A stretch of 64,000 bases of DNA from Clostridiales bacterium (GCA_012519695.1 JAAYPT010000053.1:1-64000), one strand, 5' to 3'. Shown: positions 34,262-43,619, numbered from the stretch's first letter. Numbers and translations: made by a program. Notes: generated by a model from the letters alone, not told the origin.

Positions 34262-35457
34262 TGGAACGGGAATTATTTATAGATAGTGCGGAACGTCACA
34301 TATTACATACTTATAATCGAAATCATATTGTCCTTGACCGTGGAGAGGGAGTTTATCTGTATGATACGGATGATTGCAAATACTTAGATTTTGCAGCGGG
34401 AATTGCAGTGCAGGCATTGGGATATGGAAATAAAGAATACAATGATGCATTAAAACATCAGGTAGATAAATTATTACATACCTCTAATTTATATTACAAC
34501 TTTCCGATTATACAGGCGGCTCGTAAGTTATGTGCAGCATCAGAAATGGATCGTGTATTTTTTACAAATAGTGGAGCGGAAGCCATTGAAGGTGCATTGA
34601 AAACAGCTAAGAAATATGCATATGAAAAAGATGGTTGTACAGACCATGAAATTATTGCAATGGAACATTCCTTCCACGGAAGAACATTAGGAGCATTATC
34701 TGTTACCGGAAATGCACATTACAGAGAGCCATTTGAGCCATTGCCGGGAATTGTAAAGTTTGCAGAATTTAATAATTTAGATAGTGTAAAAGCATTGGTA
34801 AATGGAAAAACCTGTGCCATTATCATGGAAACGGTACAAGGTGAAGGCGGTATTTATCCGGCGGAAAAAGGATTTTTAGCAGGAGTTAAGAAAATCTGCG
34901 AAGAAAATGATATTTTACTGATTTTAGATGAAATCCAGTGTGGAATGGGAAGAACCGGAAACATGTTTGCATGGCAAAGTTATGGAATTATGCCGGATAT
35001 TATGACTTGTGCAAAGGCATTGGGCTGTGGTGTACCGGTGGGAGCATTTGCCATGACACAAAAAGTTGCAGATCATTCTTTGAAACCGGGAGATCATGGT
35101 ACTACTTATGGCGGAAACCCATTTGTAGGAGCGGCAGTCAGCAAGGTATTTGATATTTTTGAAGAAAAGAATCTGGTAGAACATGTGAAAGAAATTTCTG
35201 CTTATCTGGAAGAAAAATTAGATGAGCTGGTGGAAGAATATCCTTTCGTAACAGCCAGAAGAGGAATGGGATTAATGCAGGGATTAGAGCTTACGATTCC
35301 GGTAGGCGATGTAAGTGCCAGTGCCTTAGAGCATGGATTAATCATTATTACAGCAGGAAGTAATGTACTTCGTTTTGTGCCACCTCTTGTTATTGAAAAA
35401 GAACATGTAGATGAAATGGTAGAAAAATTAAAAAAAGCATTTTACGATTGTAAATAA
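34261..35457 (+). CDS. argD: Acetylornithine aminotransferase
   Basis: Product of 398 residues, class III PLP aminotransferase. It converts N-acetylglutamate semialdehyde to N-acetylornithine. FFTNSGAEAIEGALK binds the PLP phosphate, LDEIQCGMGRTG contains the PLP-ring Asp, and MTCAKALGCGVPVGA holds the Schiff-base Lys. The ATG shares a base with the argB stop, implying translational coupling. Last recognised arginine gene of the operon; a long inverted repeat follows its stop codon. Confidence 0.96.
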   Translation: MERELFIDSAERHILHTYNRNHIVLDRGEGVYLYDTDDCKYLDFAAGIAVQALGYGNKEYNDALKHQVDKLLHTSNLYYNFPIIQAARKLCAASEMDRVFFTNSGAEAIEGALKTAKKYAYEKDGCTDHEIIAMEHSFHGRTLGALSVTGNAHYREPFEPLPGIVKFAEFNNLDSVKALVNGKTCAIIMETVQGEGGIYPAEKGFLAGVKKICEENDILLILDEIQCGMGRTGNMFAWQSYGIMPDIMTCAKALGCGVPVGAFAMTQKVADHSLKPGDHGTTYGGNPFVGAAVSKVFDIFEEKNLVEHVKEISAYLEEKLDELVEEYPFVTARRGMGLMQGLELTIPVGDVSASALEHGLIIITAGSNVLRFVPPLVIEKEHVDEMVEKLKKAFYDCK

Positions 35458-35460
35458 CGT

Positions 35461-35532
35461 ATAAAAATTCCAATCATGGTATATCCTACTAAAAAAGGAA
35501 AGCGGGGTACTTGAAATGATTGGAATTTTTAT
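35461..35532 (+). repeat. 17-bp perfect inverted repeat spanning the next start codon
   Basis: ATAAAAATTCCAATCAT (35461-35477) and its exact complement (35516-35532) flank a 38-base loop that contains the ribosome binding site. The right arm begins exactly at the start codon of the DMT gene. It could end argD transcription, since the right arm is T-rich, or mask translation of the next gene. Confidence 0.85.
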
Positions 35533-35947
35533 TGCTCTTTTATCCGGGGCGTTAATGAGTGTGCAAGGAGTGTTTAATACAGAGGTAACAAAAAGTACCA
35601 GTATGTGGGTAAGCAATAGCTGGGTACAGTTTTCAGCATTAATCATTTGTTTAGTAACATGGTTTTTTACAGATCGAAAAAGTTTTGCAGGAATATTACA
35701 GGTGGAACCGAAATACATGTTGTTTGGCGGAGTAATAGGAGCACTTATTACTTATACGGTAATAAAGAGTATGGCAGCACTTGGACCGGCACAGGCAGTA
35801 ATGTTAATCGTAGTCTCACAGTTAATTGTGGCGTATCTTATTGAAGTATTTGGAATTTTCGGAGTGGACAAGCAACCCTTTGAATGGAGAAGACTTTTAG
35901 GAATGGCAGTCTGTATAGGAGGAATTATCTTATTCAAGTGGGAATAA
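35516..35947 (+). CDS. DMT-superfamily small membrane protein (DUF606/YdcZ-like)
   Basis: Product of 143 residues with four or five membrane segments. MIGIFIALLSGALMSVQGVF at the start and ALGPAQAVMLIVVSQLIVAY later match the short DUF606/YdcZ branch of drug/metabolite transporters, which probably work as dimers. Substrate unknown. The start codon lies in the right arm of a 17-bp inverted repeat. It follows argD by 58 bases, so an amino-acid-related role is possible but unproven. Confidence 0.8.
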   Translation: MIGIFIALLSGALMSVQGVFNTEVTKSTSMWVSNSWVQFSALIICLVTWFFTDRKSFAGILQVEPKYMLFGGVIGALITYTVIKSMAALGPAQAVMLIVVSQLIVAYLIEVFGIFGVDKQPFEWRRLLGMAVCIGGIILFKWE

Positions 35948-36045
35948 AATATTTTTGAAATACTCTTGTAATAAATGAAAAATTTCGTTACAATAGAGAA
36001 GATTCGTGAATAAGACTTTTCCCATAATTGAAAGGTGGGAAAGGC

Positions 36046-36618
36046 ATGAAAAGAAATAGAATAGAAATTATAATGTTGTTTTTCTGTATGCTTGTAATTG
36101 GAGGATGTGGCCAAAAACCGAAAATGGAAATACAGCAGACAGAAAGTTTAGAAGAAACAAAACAAACTGAAACTGAAAAAGCAGAAGTATCTGAAACTAA
36201 AATTTATGTACAGGTATCAGGAGCGGTGGCTTCTCCGGGGGTTTATGAATTACCGGAGGGCAGTCGTATTTTTGAAGCAGTTGCACTGGCAGGTGGTGTC
36301 ACAGAAGAAGCAGATGCAAGTCAGATGAATCAGGCGCAGAAGCTTTCTGATGGTGAGATGATTTATATTAGGCATCAGGGAGAAGAAGAGCCGGAAGGTA
36401 CTGTGATAGAGCAGCAGACAGATGATAGAATCAATCTCAATACTGCCACGGAAGAACAGTTGATGACATTACCGGGAATTGGTCAGGCAAAGGCAAAAAG
36501 CATTGTTGCATGGCGGGAAGCAAACGGAGGTTTTACCCAAATTGAGGATCTCATGAAGATAGAGGGAATCAAAGAGGGGATTTATTCTAAAATAGAGAAC
36601 AACATTAGGGTTAATTGA
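36046..36618 (+). CDS. comEA: ComEA-family DNA-binding lipoprotein
   Basis: Product of 190 residues. ATG 36046 follows AAAGGTGGGAAAGG; a TTG at 36028 is in frame but unlikely. ComEA binds double-stranded DNA at the cell surface for uptake. The N-terminus is a lipoprotein signal (CMLVIGGC, lipidated Cys near 21) rather than the usual single transmembrane anchor. After a Glu/Thr-rich linker comes an SLBB-type domain (about 50-105, VQVSGAVASPGVYELPEG) and then the helix-hairpin-helix pair (about 130-190, INLNTATEEQLMTLPGIG). It is 10 bases before a response regulator, with comEC four genes on. Confidence 0.88.
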   Translation: MKRNRIEIIMLFFCMLVIGGCGQKPKMEIQQTESLEETKQTETEKAEVSETKIYVQVSGAVASPGVYELPEGSRIFEAVALAGGVTEEADASQMNQAQKLSDGEMIYIRHQGEEEPEGTVIEQQTDDRINLNTATEEQLMTLPGIGQAKAKSIVAWREANGGFTQIEDLMKIEGIKEGIYSKIENNIRVN

Positions 36619-36627
36619 GGTGAAAAA

Positions 36628-37317
36628 ATGGCGAAAAAGGTTCTTGTAGTAGACGATGAAAAGTTAATAGTAAAAGGAATTCGTTTCAGCTTGGAACAGG
36701 ATGGAATGGAAGTAGATTGTGCCTATGATGGCGAAGAGGCATTGAAGATGGCAACAGAAAATCAATACGATATGATTTTGTTGGATATTATGCTTCCAAA
36801 ACTGGATGGTTTTCAGGTGTGTCAGCAGATTCGTGAATTTTCTCAGGTTCCCATTGTTATGTTGACTGCAAAAGGGGATGACATGGATAAGATTCTGGGA
36901 TTAGAGTATGGCGCAGATGATTACATAACAAAACCATTTAATATTCTGGAAGTAAAGGCAAGAATTAAGGCTATTATGCGAAGAACTGCACAGAGCCATC
37001 CGAAGGAAGAAAAACAAAAAGTAATTGAAAACGGAGACTTAAAGCTGGATTGCGAGAGCCGTCGCTTATTTATTTTAGGAAGAGAGATTAATCTGACAGC
37101 AAAGGAATTTGATTTGTTAGAACTCTTGGTGTTAAACCCAAATAAAGTGTATAGTAGAGAGAATCTGCTTAACATGGTCTGGGGATATGAATATCCGGGA
37201 GATGTTCGTACCGTAGATGTACATGTAAGACGTTTGCGTGAAAAGATTGAAAAGAACCCAAGTGAACCAAGATATGTCCATACCAAATGGGGTGTGGGTT
37301 ACTATTATCAAGGATAG
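36628..37317 (+). CDS. OmpR-family response regulator
   Basis: Product of 229 residues. The receiver domain (1-120) has the acidic pair in VVDDE, phosphoacceptor Asp53 in LLDIMLPKLDG, Thr in MLTAKGDD and Lys in ITKPF. The C-terminal winged helix (about 130-229) contains LTAKEFDLLELL and VDVHVRRLREKIE. GAGGTG precedes the ATG. It is paired with the histidine kinase 18 bases downstream. Gene context between comEA and comEC suggests envelope or competence control; the overall set resembles MtrAB-LpqB, which is inference. Confidence 0.93.
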   Translation: MAKKVLVVDDEKLIVKGIRFSLEQDGMEVDCAYDGEEALKMATENQYDMILLDIMLPKLDGFQVCQQIREFSQVPIVMLTAKGDDMDKILGLEYGADDYITKPFNILEVKARIKAIMRRTAQSHPKEEKQKVIENGDLKLDCESRRLFILGREINLTAKEFDLLELLVLNPNKVYSRENLLNMVWGYEYPGDVRTVDVHVRRLREKIEKNPSEPRYVHTKWGVGYYYQG

Positions 37318-37335
37318 CAGATAAGGGGTAAAGAA

Positions 37336-38754
37336 ATGAAAAAAATGAAATTTTTACACAGCCTGAAGTTCAGGCTGTTTGTAATTTTGGTGATTGTAGG
37401 AATATTACCAAATATTATATTAAGAATAGGAATTTTAAAAACATATGAGAATCGTGCGGTATCCAATCGTAGTATTGACATCCTAAGTCAGGCTAAAATG
37501 CTTGGAAATCAGATTGTTACATATAATTATATCCAAGATACCTCTTCTGAGGTGATTAATACACAATTAGAATTGCTTTCTAATATTTATGATGGAAGGG
37601 TTCTTATTATCAATAATGGATTTCAGGTTGTAAAAGATACTTACGGATTAGATACTGGTAAGACAATTATTTCCGAGGAAGTGGTAAAAAGTTCTAAGGG
37701 ACAGGAAATTTCAAAGTATGATTCAAAATATCGTTATATTGAAATGACAATTCCGTTGAAAGATACAAGTACCAAGGAAGTACAGGGAATTATGTTGGTA
37801 AGTGTTTCCACAGATAGTATACTTTCTAATTATGATTATTTGAATAATAATGCACTTGTAATTGAAATTGCCAATGCCATTATTATTTTGGCTGTAGCAT
37901 TGTTCTGGGCAAATCATCTATTAAAGCCATTTGGCAGAATGACTCATTCACTAGAAGAGATTCAGACAGGATACGGGGAAGAACAATTGATGATTTCCGA
38001 TTATTCAGAAACAGAAGCAATCTCTGATGCATTTAACCAGATGTTGGGAAGAATGCGTGTCATCGATGAATCCAGACAGGAATTTGTATCAAATGTGTCC
38101 CATGAATTAAAAACACCGTTAACTTCTATGAAAGTATTGGCAGATTCCCTGTTAGGTCAGGAAGATGTGCCAGCAGAGCTTTATAAGGAATTTATGGGTG
38201 ATATTGCGGAAGAAATTGAGCGAGAGAATAAGATTATTAATGACCTGTTGTCACTGGTAAAAATGGACAAGTCGGCAGGAAGCTTGAATATTTCTGTGGT
38301 AAATGTAAATGAGCTTTTGGAAACAATTATGAAACGATTGCGTCCAATTGCAGAAAAGCAGAATGTTGAGTTGGTATTAGAAAGTTTCCGACCGGTTAGT
38401 GCGGAAATTGATGAGGTAAAGATTTCGTTAGCATTAACGAACTTGGTAGAGAATGCCATTAAGTATAATAAGCCGGAAGGATGGGTACATGTGTCCTTGA
38501 ACGCAGATCATAAGTATTTCTTTGTTCGTGTGGAGGATTCAGGAATAGGAATCCCGGAAGAATCGTTAGAACATATTTATGAACGATTTTATCGTGTAGA
38601 TAAGTCTCATTCCAGGGAGATTGGTGGAACAGGGCTTGGACTTGCGATTACCAGAAATGCAGTGCTGATGCATCGAGGAGCAATCAAGGCACATAGCAAG
38701 GAAGGGGAAGGAACAATATTTACCGTTCGTATTCCTCTGACATATATTGCATAG
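37336..38754 (+). CDS. Sensor histidine kinase
   Basis: Product of 472 residues. There is one membrane helix near residues 10-30, an extracellular sensor of about 130 residues, and a second helix near 170-192. A HAMP-like linker follows. The H-box is FVSNVSHELKTPLTSMK with the phosphorylated His near residue 258. The ATP domain has an N-box (LTNLVENAIKYNK), DSGIGIP and GTGLGLAIT. It phosphorylates the preceding response regulator. AAGGGG precedes the ATG, and its stop is nine bases before the GerMN lipoprotein start. Confidence 0.93.
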   Translation: MKKMKFLHSLKFRLFVILVIVGILPNIILRIGILKTYENRAVSNRSIDILSQAKMLGNQIVTYNYIQDTSSEVINTQLELLSNIYDGRVLIINNGFQVVKDTYGLDTGKTIISEEVVKSSKGQEISKYDSKYRYIEMTIPLKDTSTKEVQGIMLVSVSTDSILSNYDYLNNNALVIEIANAIIILAVALFWANHLLKPFGRMTHSLEEIQTGYGEEQLMISDYSETEAISDAFNQMLGRMRVIDESRQEFVSNVSHELKTPLTSMKVLADSLLGQEDVPAELYKEFMGDIAEEIERENKIINDLLSLVKMDKSAGSLNISVVNVNELLETIMKRLRPIAEKQNVELVLESFRPVSAEIDEVKISLALTNLVENAIKYNKPEGWVHVSLNADHKYFFVRVEDSGIGIPEESLEHIYERFYRVDKSHSREIGGTGLGLAITRNAVLMHRGAIKAHSKEGEGTIFTVRIPLTYIA

Positions 38755-38763
38755 GAGGATAGC

Positions 38764-39738
38764 ATGAAAAAAAGAGTAACTGGATGTATGCTGTTGATTT
38801 TTCTGTTGCTGCTTAGTACAGTAGTAGCCTGTGGAGAAAAGAAACAGAAAACATCAGATTATTATATTTACTATTTAGATAAAGATAAAACAAAGATTGT
38901 GGCAGAAGGATTTGAGCCGGAGGCATCAGATACTAAGGGAATGATAAAGGAAATGTTAAAGGCTCTTTCTAAGAATACCAATAGTCCGGATTATCAGACG
39001 GCGATGCCGGAAGAAGTGAAGGTGAATGATTGGAAATTAGAAAATGCACAGTTACGTTTGTATTTTAACAATGCTTATGGAGAAATGGATAATGTTACGG
39101 AAGTATTATGTAGAGCGGCAGTAGTACGAACATTGACTCAGATAAAAGGTGTGGATTGCATTTCTTTTTATGTAGGTGATTCTCCATTAATTGATGCAAA
39201 TGGAGCTCCGGTAGGTTTGATGACAGCAGAGAGTTTTGTAGAGAATCCGGGAGAGCAGATTAATGCAATTTTAAGTTCGGAAATTACACTTTATTTTGCA
39301 AATAAAGACGGAACAAAATTGGTGCCGGAGGTACAGGAAGTTCATTATAGTAGCAATATTTCTATGGAAAAACTGATTATGGAACACTTGTTAAAAGGAC
39401 CGGAAAGTAAGGAACTTCGTTCCGCCGTTCCTCAGGGAACAAAGCTGGTGAGTGTTTCTGTATTAGATGGCGTATGCTTTGTGAACTTAGATGAGGGATT
39501 TTTGAACCAGAACTATGAAATATCAGAGCCAATCGTTATCTATTCCATTGTGGATTCCTTAGTGGAGTTGCCCAATATTAATAAAGTTCAGATTGCGGTA
39601 AATGGTGATAGTGATAAAGTGTATCGTGATAAATATGACTTAAGCGTTATGTATGATCGAAACCTGGATTATCTGGATGCAGGAGCAGAAACAGAGGCGG
39701 GGCAAAAAGAAGAAAATGCGGGGGTTACAGGTGACTAA
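38764..39738 (+). CDS. GerMN-domain lipoprotein
   Basis: Product of 324 residues. A lipoprotein signal ends in TVVAC (Cys23). Two GerMN repeats follow, about residues 45-160 and 180-300: each has the pattern of an A-P-x-x-M/P helix then RLYFNNAYGEM or CFVNLDEGFLNQN strands. GerMN domains occur in spore-germination GerM and in mycobacterial LpqB, the partner of the MtrAB two-component system. Tight coupling to the kinase (AGGAGG over its stop region) supports a role as an accessory of that kinase. The 3' end overlaps comEC by about 23 bases. Confidence 0.87.
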   Translation: MKKRVTGCMLLIFLLLLSTVVACGEKKQKTSDYYIYYLDKDKTKIVAEGFEPEASDTKGMIKEMLKALSKNTNSPDYQTAMPEEVKVNDWKLENAQLRLYFNNAYGEMDNVTEVLCRAAVVRTLTQIKGVDCISFYVGDSPLIDANGAPVGLMTAESFVENPGEQINAILSSEITLYFANKDGTKLVPEVQEVHYSSNISMEKLIMEHLLKGPESKELRSAVPQGTKLVSVSVLDGVCFVNLDEGFLNQNYEISEPIVIYSIVDSLVELPNINKVQIAVNGDSDKVYRDKYDLSVMYDRNLDYLDAGAETEAGQKEENAGVTGD

Positions 39739-42046
39739 TAGAACGGTTTTATGCCTGGTAGCTTCCTTTGCTGCCGGGCTTTTGTATGGAAAGGAAGAAA
39801 AGGTCGGTATTTTCCTGTGCTTGTTTGTTTTTTGCTTGTTTCGGATTTTTTATTTGAAACAGCAACGGGGAAGAAAAACAATTCCCATTACCATATTACA
39901 TATGATACTGTGTATGGTACTTTTTGTGGGTGGTATAGTTCATTACATGGATTATCAGACGAAGTTTCAAGAAGTACAGCAGTATGCTAAAAGTCAGAGA
40001 ACCATTCAGGTTCAGGGAAGAATTTACCAGAAAGAACAAAAGCAGGAGCAATTCATTTATTATCTAGAGGATGCATGGATTTTAAAAGAAGAAGGATATG
40101 AATCTTTCAATAAAATTCAGGTATACACTTCAAAAGATTCATATAATATCGGAAACTACGTTCAAGTGGTTGGCGAATATGAAGCATTTCAACTTCCTCG
40201 AAACGAGGGAAATTTCAATGAACAACAATATTATTATAGTAAAAAAATCGGATTGCGCATGACAGCATATGAAGAAAGACTAATAGATGCCAGTGTGCAT
40301 AAGTATAAGATATGGTTGCTGGAAAAAAGACAGGAGATGGAGCAGGTCTTTTTAAAAGCTATGCCTCAACAGACAGCAGGAATTATGGCAAATATGACGT
40401 TAGGCAGCAAAAATCTCGCAGATAAGGAAATAAAAGCACTGTATCAAAAAGCAGGAATTTCACATGTGTTGGCAGTTTCAGGACTACATGTATCCATTTT
40501 CGGAATGGGATTGTATCGACTGCTGCGACGTTTGTATTGTCCAATTCCCCTGGCTTCTTTGCTGGCATCCGGAATTGTATATAGTTTTGGAGTTTTGACA
40601 GGGCTGGAGTTATCTACCTGTCGGGCAATTGTTATGTTTTTTCTCATGATGTTTGCAGGAACAATTCGTTATACATATGACACCATAACAGCATTGAGTG
40701 TAAGTGCCCTGTTACAATTGTGGGACAATCCCTTTGTCTTGTGGTATGCAGGATTTTTACTTTCCTATTCGGCGGTTTTAGGAGCTGTGGTTATTACCGG
40801 AATAGTCCGAAATCTTCAAAGGAAGAGGAGAGGAGCGTTTATAGGAACGATGCAAAGCAGTCTGTGTATTCAGATGGCAACATTGCCGGTTTTATTGTAT
40901 TTCTATTATGAAGTGTCTCTTTACAGTATTGTGGTAAATGCAATTATACTTCCAATTATGGGGGTATTACTTTTTCTGGGAGCAGTTGGTGGTATCGTTG
41001 GACTGTTTCATATGGGACTGGCAGCAGTGATATTGAAAATTCCTGCGGGAATTTTATGGATGAGTCAGGAAATCTGCCAATTCTTTACGAAGTTACCAAG
41101 GAGTAATTTAATCACAGGACAACCTTCTATGGAAAAAATCCTAGTGTATTATGTTGTTTTGATACTGTTCATGTATATTGTATACAAGACAGAGAAGAAA
41201 CGATATTTTTTGTGTGGAATAGCCTGTATGTGTATATTGTGCATGGCAAATGGGAAAAGAGGCGCAGAAGTAGACTTTTTAGATGTAGGTCAGGGAGATG
41301 GTATCTATATACAATCAGAGCAGGGAAATGCTGCATTTATCGATGGAGGAAGTACCGATGTAGGAAAAGTAGGCACTTATCGAATTTTACCGTTTTTAAA
41401 ATGTTATGGAAGAAAAGAAATTTCCCTGTGGTTTGTTTCACATATGGATGCAGACCATGTGAGTGGATTAAAAGAGATACTAGAGGAAGGATATCCGGTA
41501 AAAAATATTGTATTTGCCAAAGGAGTTGTAAGGGATGAAGCCTGGGAGGGCTTGGTGGATTTAGCAGAAAAAAATGGCAGTCAGATACATTATCTCAAGG
41601 CAGGAGAGTCTATTACATTAGATGACCTACAGTTCACGCTTGCTTATCCGTGGAAAGAGGGAACAGACCGCAATGCAAATTCCATGGTGTTGTTAGCGAA
41701 GATAGATGGAATGAAAGGTATTTTTTCGGGAGATATAGGAAAGGAGCAGGAACAGGAGCTATTAGCGGATAAGAAGATGCAGCAGTATCTTAACGAACCA
41801 ATTACCTTTTATAAAGCGGCACATCATGGTTCAAATGGTTCCAACAGTCTGGAATTTTTAGAAGCAATAGCTCCAAGACTTACGGTGGTATCTTGCGGGA
41901 AAAATAATTCTTACGGTCATCCCGGGAAAGAGGCAGTAGCCCATATGGAACAGGCAAAAACAAAAATTTATTACACCATGGAAAATGGACAGATAAAGTT
42001 GAAAAAGGGTGATAATGGTATTAACATATGGAAATTTCAAAATTGA
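39716..42046 (+). CDS. comEC: ComEC/Rec2 DNA-uptake channel protein
   Basis: Product of about 776 residues. ATG 39716 is the best start though its site is weak; it overlaps the preceding gene, suggesting coupling. The N-terminal part has two or three membrane helices and an OB-like extracellular segment. The competence domain shows YQKAGISHVLAVSGLHVSIF, and several helices follow. The C-terminal metallo-beta-lactamase-like domain is complete: VDFLDVGQGDGIYI, then SHMDADHVSGL with the metal ligands, and AAHHGSNGSN. ComEC carries single-stranded DNA across the membrane and may degrade the other strand. No comEB or pilus genes are nearby. Confidence 0.93.
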   Translation: MRGLQVTNRTVLCLVASFAAGLLYGKEEKVGIFLCLFVFCLFRIFYLKQQRGRKTIPITILHMILCMVLFVGGIVHYMDYQTKFQEVQQYAKSQRTIQVQGRIYQKEQKQEQFIYYLEDAWILKEEGYESFNKIQVYTSKDSYNIGNYVQVVGEYEAFQLPRNEGNFNEQQYYYSKKIGLRMTAYEERLIDASVHKYKIWLLEKRQEMEQVFLKAMPQQTAGIMANMTLGSKNLADKEIKALYQKAGISHVLAVSGLHVSIFGMGLYRLLRRLYCPIPLASLLASGIVYSFGVLTGLELSTCRAIVMFFLMMFAGTIRYTYDTITALSVSALLQLWDNPFVLWYAGFLLSYSAVLGAVVITGIVRNLQRKRRGAFIGTMQSSLCIQMATLPVLLYFYYEVSLYSIVVNAIILPIMGVLLFLGAVGGIVGLFHMGLAAVILKIPAGILWMSQEICQFFTKLPRSNLITGQPSMEKILVYYVVLILFMYIVYKTEKKRYFLCGIACMCILCMANGKRGAEVDFLDVGQGDGIYIQSEQGNAAFIDGGSTDVGKVGTYRILPFLKCYGRKEISLWFVSHMDADHVSGLKEILEEGYPVKNIVFAKGVVRDEAWEGLVDLAEKNGSQIHYLKAGESITLDDLQFTLAYPWKEGTDRNANSMVLLAKIDGMKGIFSGDIGKEQEQELLADKKMQQYLNEPITFYKAAHHGSNGSNSLEFLEAIAPRLTVVSCGKNNSYGHPGKEAVAHMEQAKTKIYYTMENGQIKLKKGDNGINIWKFQN

Positions 42047-42103
42047 CAGCACAGGTAAAATAATATTATACTAGTAGCTGGTACAACCTTTGGAGGAATG
42101 ATT

Positions 42104-43084
42104 GTGAAGAGCATAGACGAAGATATTAAGAATGGAACATTTCAGAAAGTATACCTGCTATATGGGGAAGAGACTTATCTGAAAAAGCAATATAAAAATA
42201 AATTGAAACAGGCTTTATCAAAGCCGGACGATACCATGAATGCCGCATTTTTTGAAGGAAAAGACATTAATCCGGGAGAAATCATTGACTTAGCCGAAAC
42301 AATGCCTTTTTTTGCAGACCGCAGATTGATTATGCTAGAAGACAGCGGTGTATTTAAAAGTGCCAATGATGAATTGGCAGCCTATATGAAAGAAATCGCA
42401 GAAACCACCTGCTTTGTATTTGTAGAAGAAGAAGTGGATAAGCGTAACAAGATGTTTAAGGCAGTGAAAGAGGCAGGGAGAATCGTAGAATTTCCAAGGC
42501 AGACCGAGGCAATATTGACACAGTGGATTTTGGCAAGATTGAAGCGAGAAAACAAAAAGATTACCCAGTCCGTATTGCAGTTATTTTTAACAAAGACCGG
42601 AAACGATATGGAAAATATAGATAGGGAATTAGAAAAACTGTTTTGCTATACCTTAGAAAAAGAAGTAATTACAGCGGAAGATGTGGAGGCAGTTTGTGTA
42701 ACCCAGACCACAGGCAAGATATTTGATATGGTAAATGCCATAGCAGAGAAAAAGCAAAAACAGGCATTGGACTTATATTACGACTTATTAGCATTAAAAG
42801 AGCCACCCATGCGAATCTTATTCTTGATTGCCAGACAGTTTCAGATATTGCTTCAGGTAAAGGAGCTAAGTGGACATGGATATGACAATAAGTTTATTGC
42901 ATCCAAGGCAGGTATACCGGAGTTCACAGTACGAAGAAATCAGGCACAGGCGCGAAGTTTTTCCAAGGAACAGTTGCGAGAAGCGGTAGGAGATTGTGTC
43001 CAATCCGAAGAAGATGTAAAGACAGGAAATATGAATGACCGTATGGCAGTAGAATTACTGATTGTAAAATACAGTGCAAAGTAG
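42104..43084 (+). CDS. holA: DNA polymerase III subunit delta
   Basis: Product of 326 residues. GTG 42104 is preferred because GGAGG (42092-42096) is correctly spaced for it but only one base from ATG 42098. HolA opens the sliding clamp in the clamp-loader complex. The protein shows the delta AAA+ fold: VYLLYGEETYLKKQYKNKL at the start and ARQFQILLQVKEL in the C-terminal collar domain. The synteny comEC-holA-rpsT is the classical Firmicutes order. Confidence 0.93.
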   Translation: MKSIDEDIKNGTFQKVYLLYGEETYLKKQYKNKLKQALSKPDDTMNAAFFEGKDINPGEIIDLAETMPFFADRRLIMLEDSGVFKSANDELAAYMKEIAETTCFVFVEEEVDKRNKMFKAVKEAGRIVEFPRQTEAILTQWILARLKRENKKITQSVLQLFLTKTGNDMENIDRELEKLFCYTLEKEVITAEDVEAVCVTQTTGKIFDMVNAIAEKKQKQALDLYYDLLALKEPPMRILFLIARQFQILLQVKELSGHGYDNKFIASKAGIPEFTVRRNQAQARSFSKEQLREAVGDCVQSEEDVKTGNMNDRMAVELLIVKYSAK

Positions 43085-43174
43085 GAAAGTGCGTCTCCCT
43101 GGCAAGTGCTTTTTATATCATGGGAAAATCATATACTTTGGTATTTTGATGTAACACGGTATTTCCTATTGCAT

Positions 43175-43216
43175 AAAAAAAGAACGTTGACATGACGGTA
43201 TCAACGTTCTTTTTTA
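43175..43216. terminator. Bidirectional terminator between holA and rpsT
   Basis: AAAAAAAGAACGTTGA (from 43175) pairs with TCAACGTTCTTTTTT (43201-43215), with a 10-base loop. A-run on one side and T-run on the other, so it works in both directions. Confidence 0.92.
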
Positions 43217-43234
43217 CTTTATTTACACTAATAA

Positions 43235-43498
43235 CTAAGCGATTCCATTAACTGCTTTGGTTAAACGGGAAACCTTTCTAGCTGCATTGTTCTTGTGGTA
43301 AACACCCTTAGAAGCAGCCTTGCTGATCTCAGAAGTAGCAGCTAATAATGCTACCTGTGCAGCGTTCTTATCTTTTGCTGCAACAGCAGCTTCTACCTTT
43401 TTAATAGAAGTCTTAACAGCAGATCTGATAGACTTATTACGAGCTGCTCTAGTCTCAGTTACTAAGATTCTCTTTTTTGCTGATTTAATGTTAGCCAA
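43235..43498 (-). CDS. rpsT: 30S ribosomal protein S20
   Basis: Product of 87 residues, the usual size. It starts with TTG at 43498: the GGAGGTG at 43511-43505 serves it, and an ATG at 43513 would begin just upstream of that site. The protein begins ANIKSAKKR after the initiator and is very rich in Lys and Ala, as S20 is. It binds 16S rRNA early in small-subunit assembly. TTG starts are common for rpsT and may support autogenous translational control. It diverges from gpr. Confidence 0.96.
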   Translation of the reverse strand: MANIKSAKKRILVTETRAARNKSIRSAVKTSIKKVEAAVAAKDKNAAQVALLAATSEISKAASKGVYHKNNAARKVSRLTKAVNGIA

Positions 43499-43590
43499 TC
43501 CGTACACCTCCAATATTAAAAATTGATTTTGTTAATTATATTGTTTCATTAAAGCCGGACACGGACGTTCTAATGTAAACATACTCATAT

Positions 43591-43619
43591 AGTTTAGCCC
43601 GAAAATTTACATCTGTCAA
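43591..43619 (-). promoter_or_regulatory. rpsT promoter
   Basis: Minus strand -35 TTGACA (43619-43614), 17-base spacer, -10 TAAACT (43596-43591), about 93 bases upstream of the TTG start. Confidence 0.8.

Noticed and set aside
43085-43170. Possible small RNA between holA and rpsT
   Set aside because: Only weak direct repeats are visible and no promoter-terminator pair distinct from the shared terminator was found.
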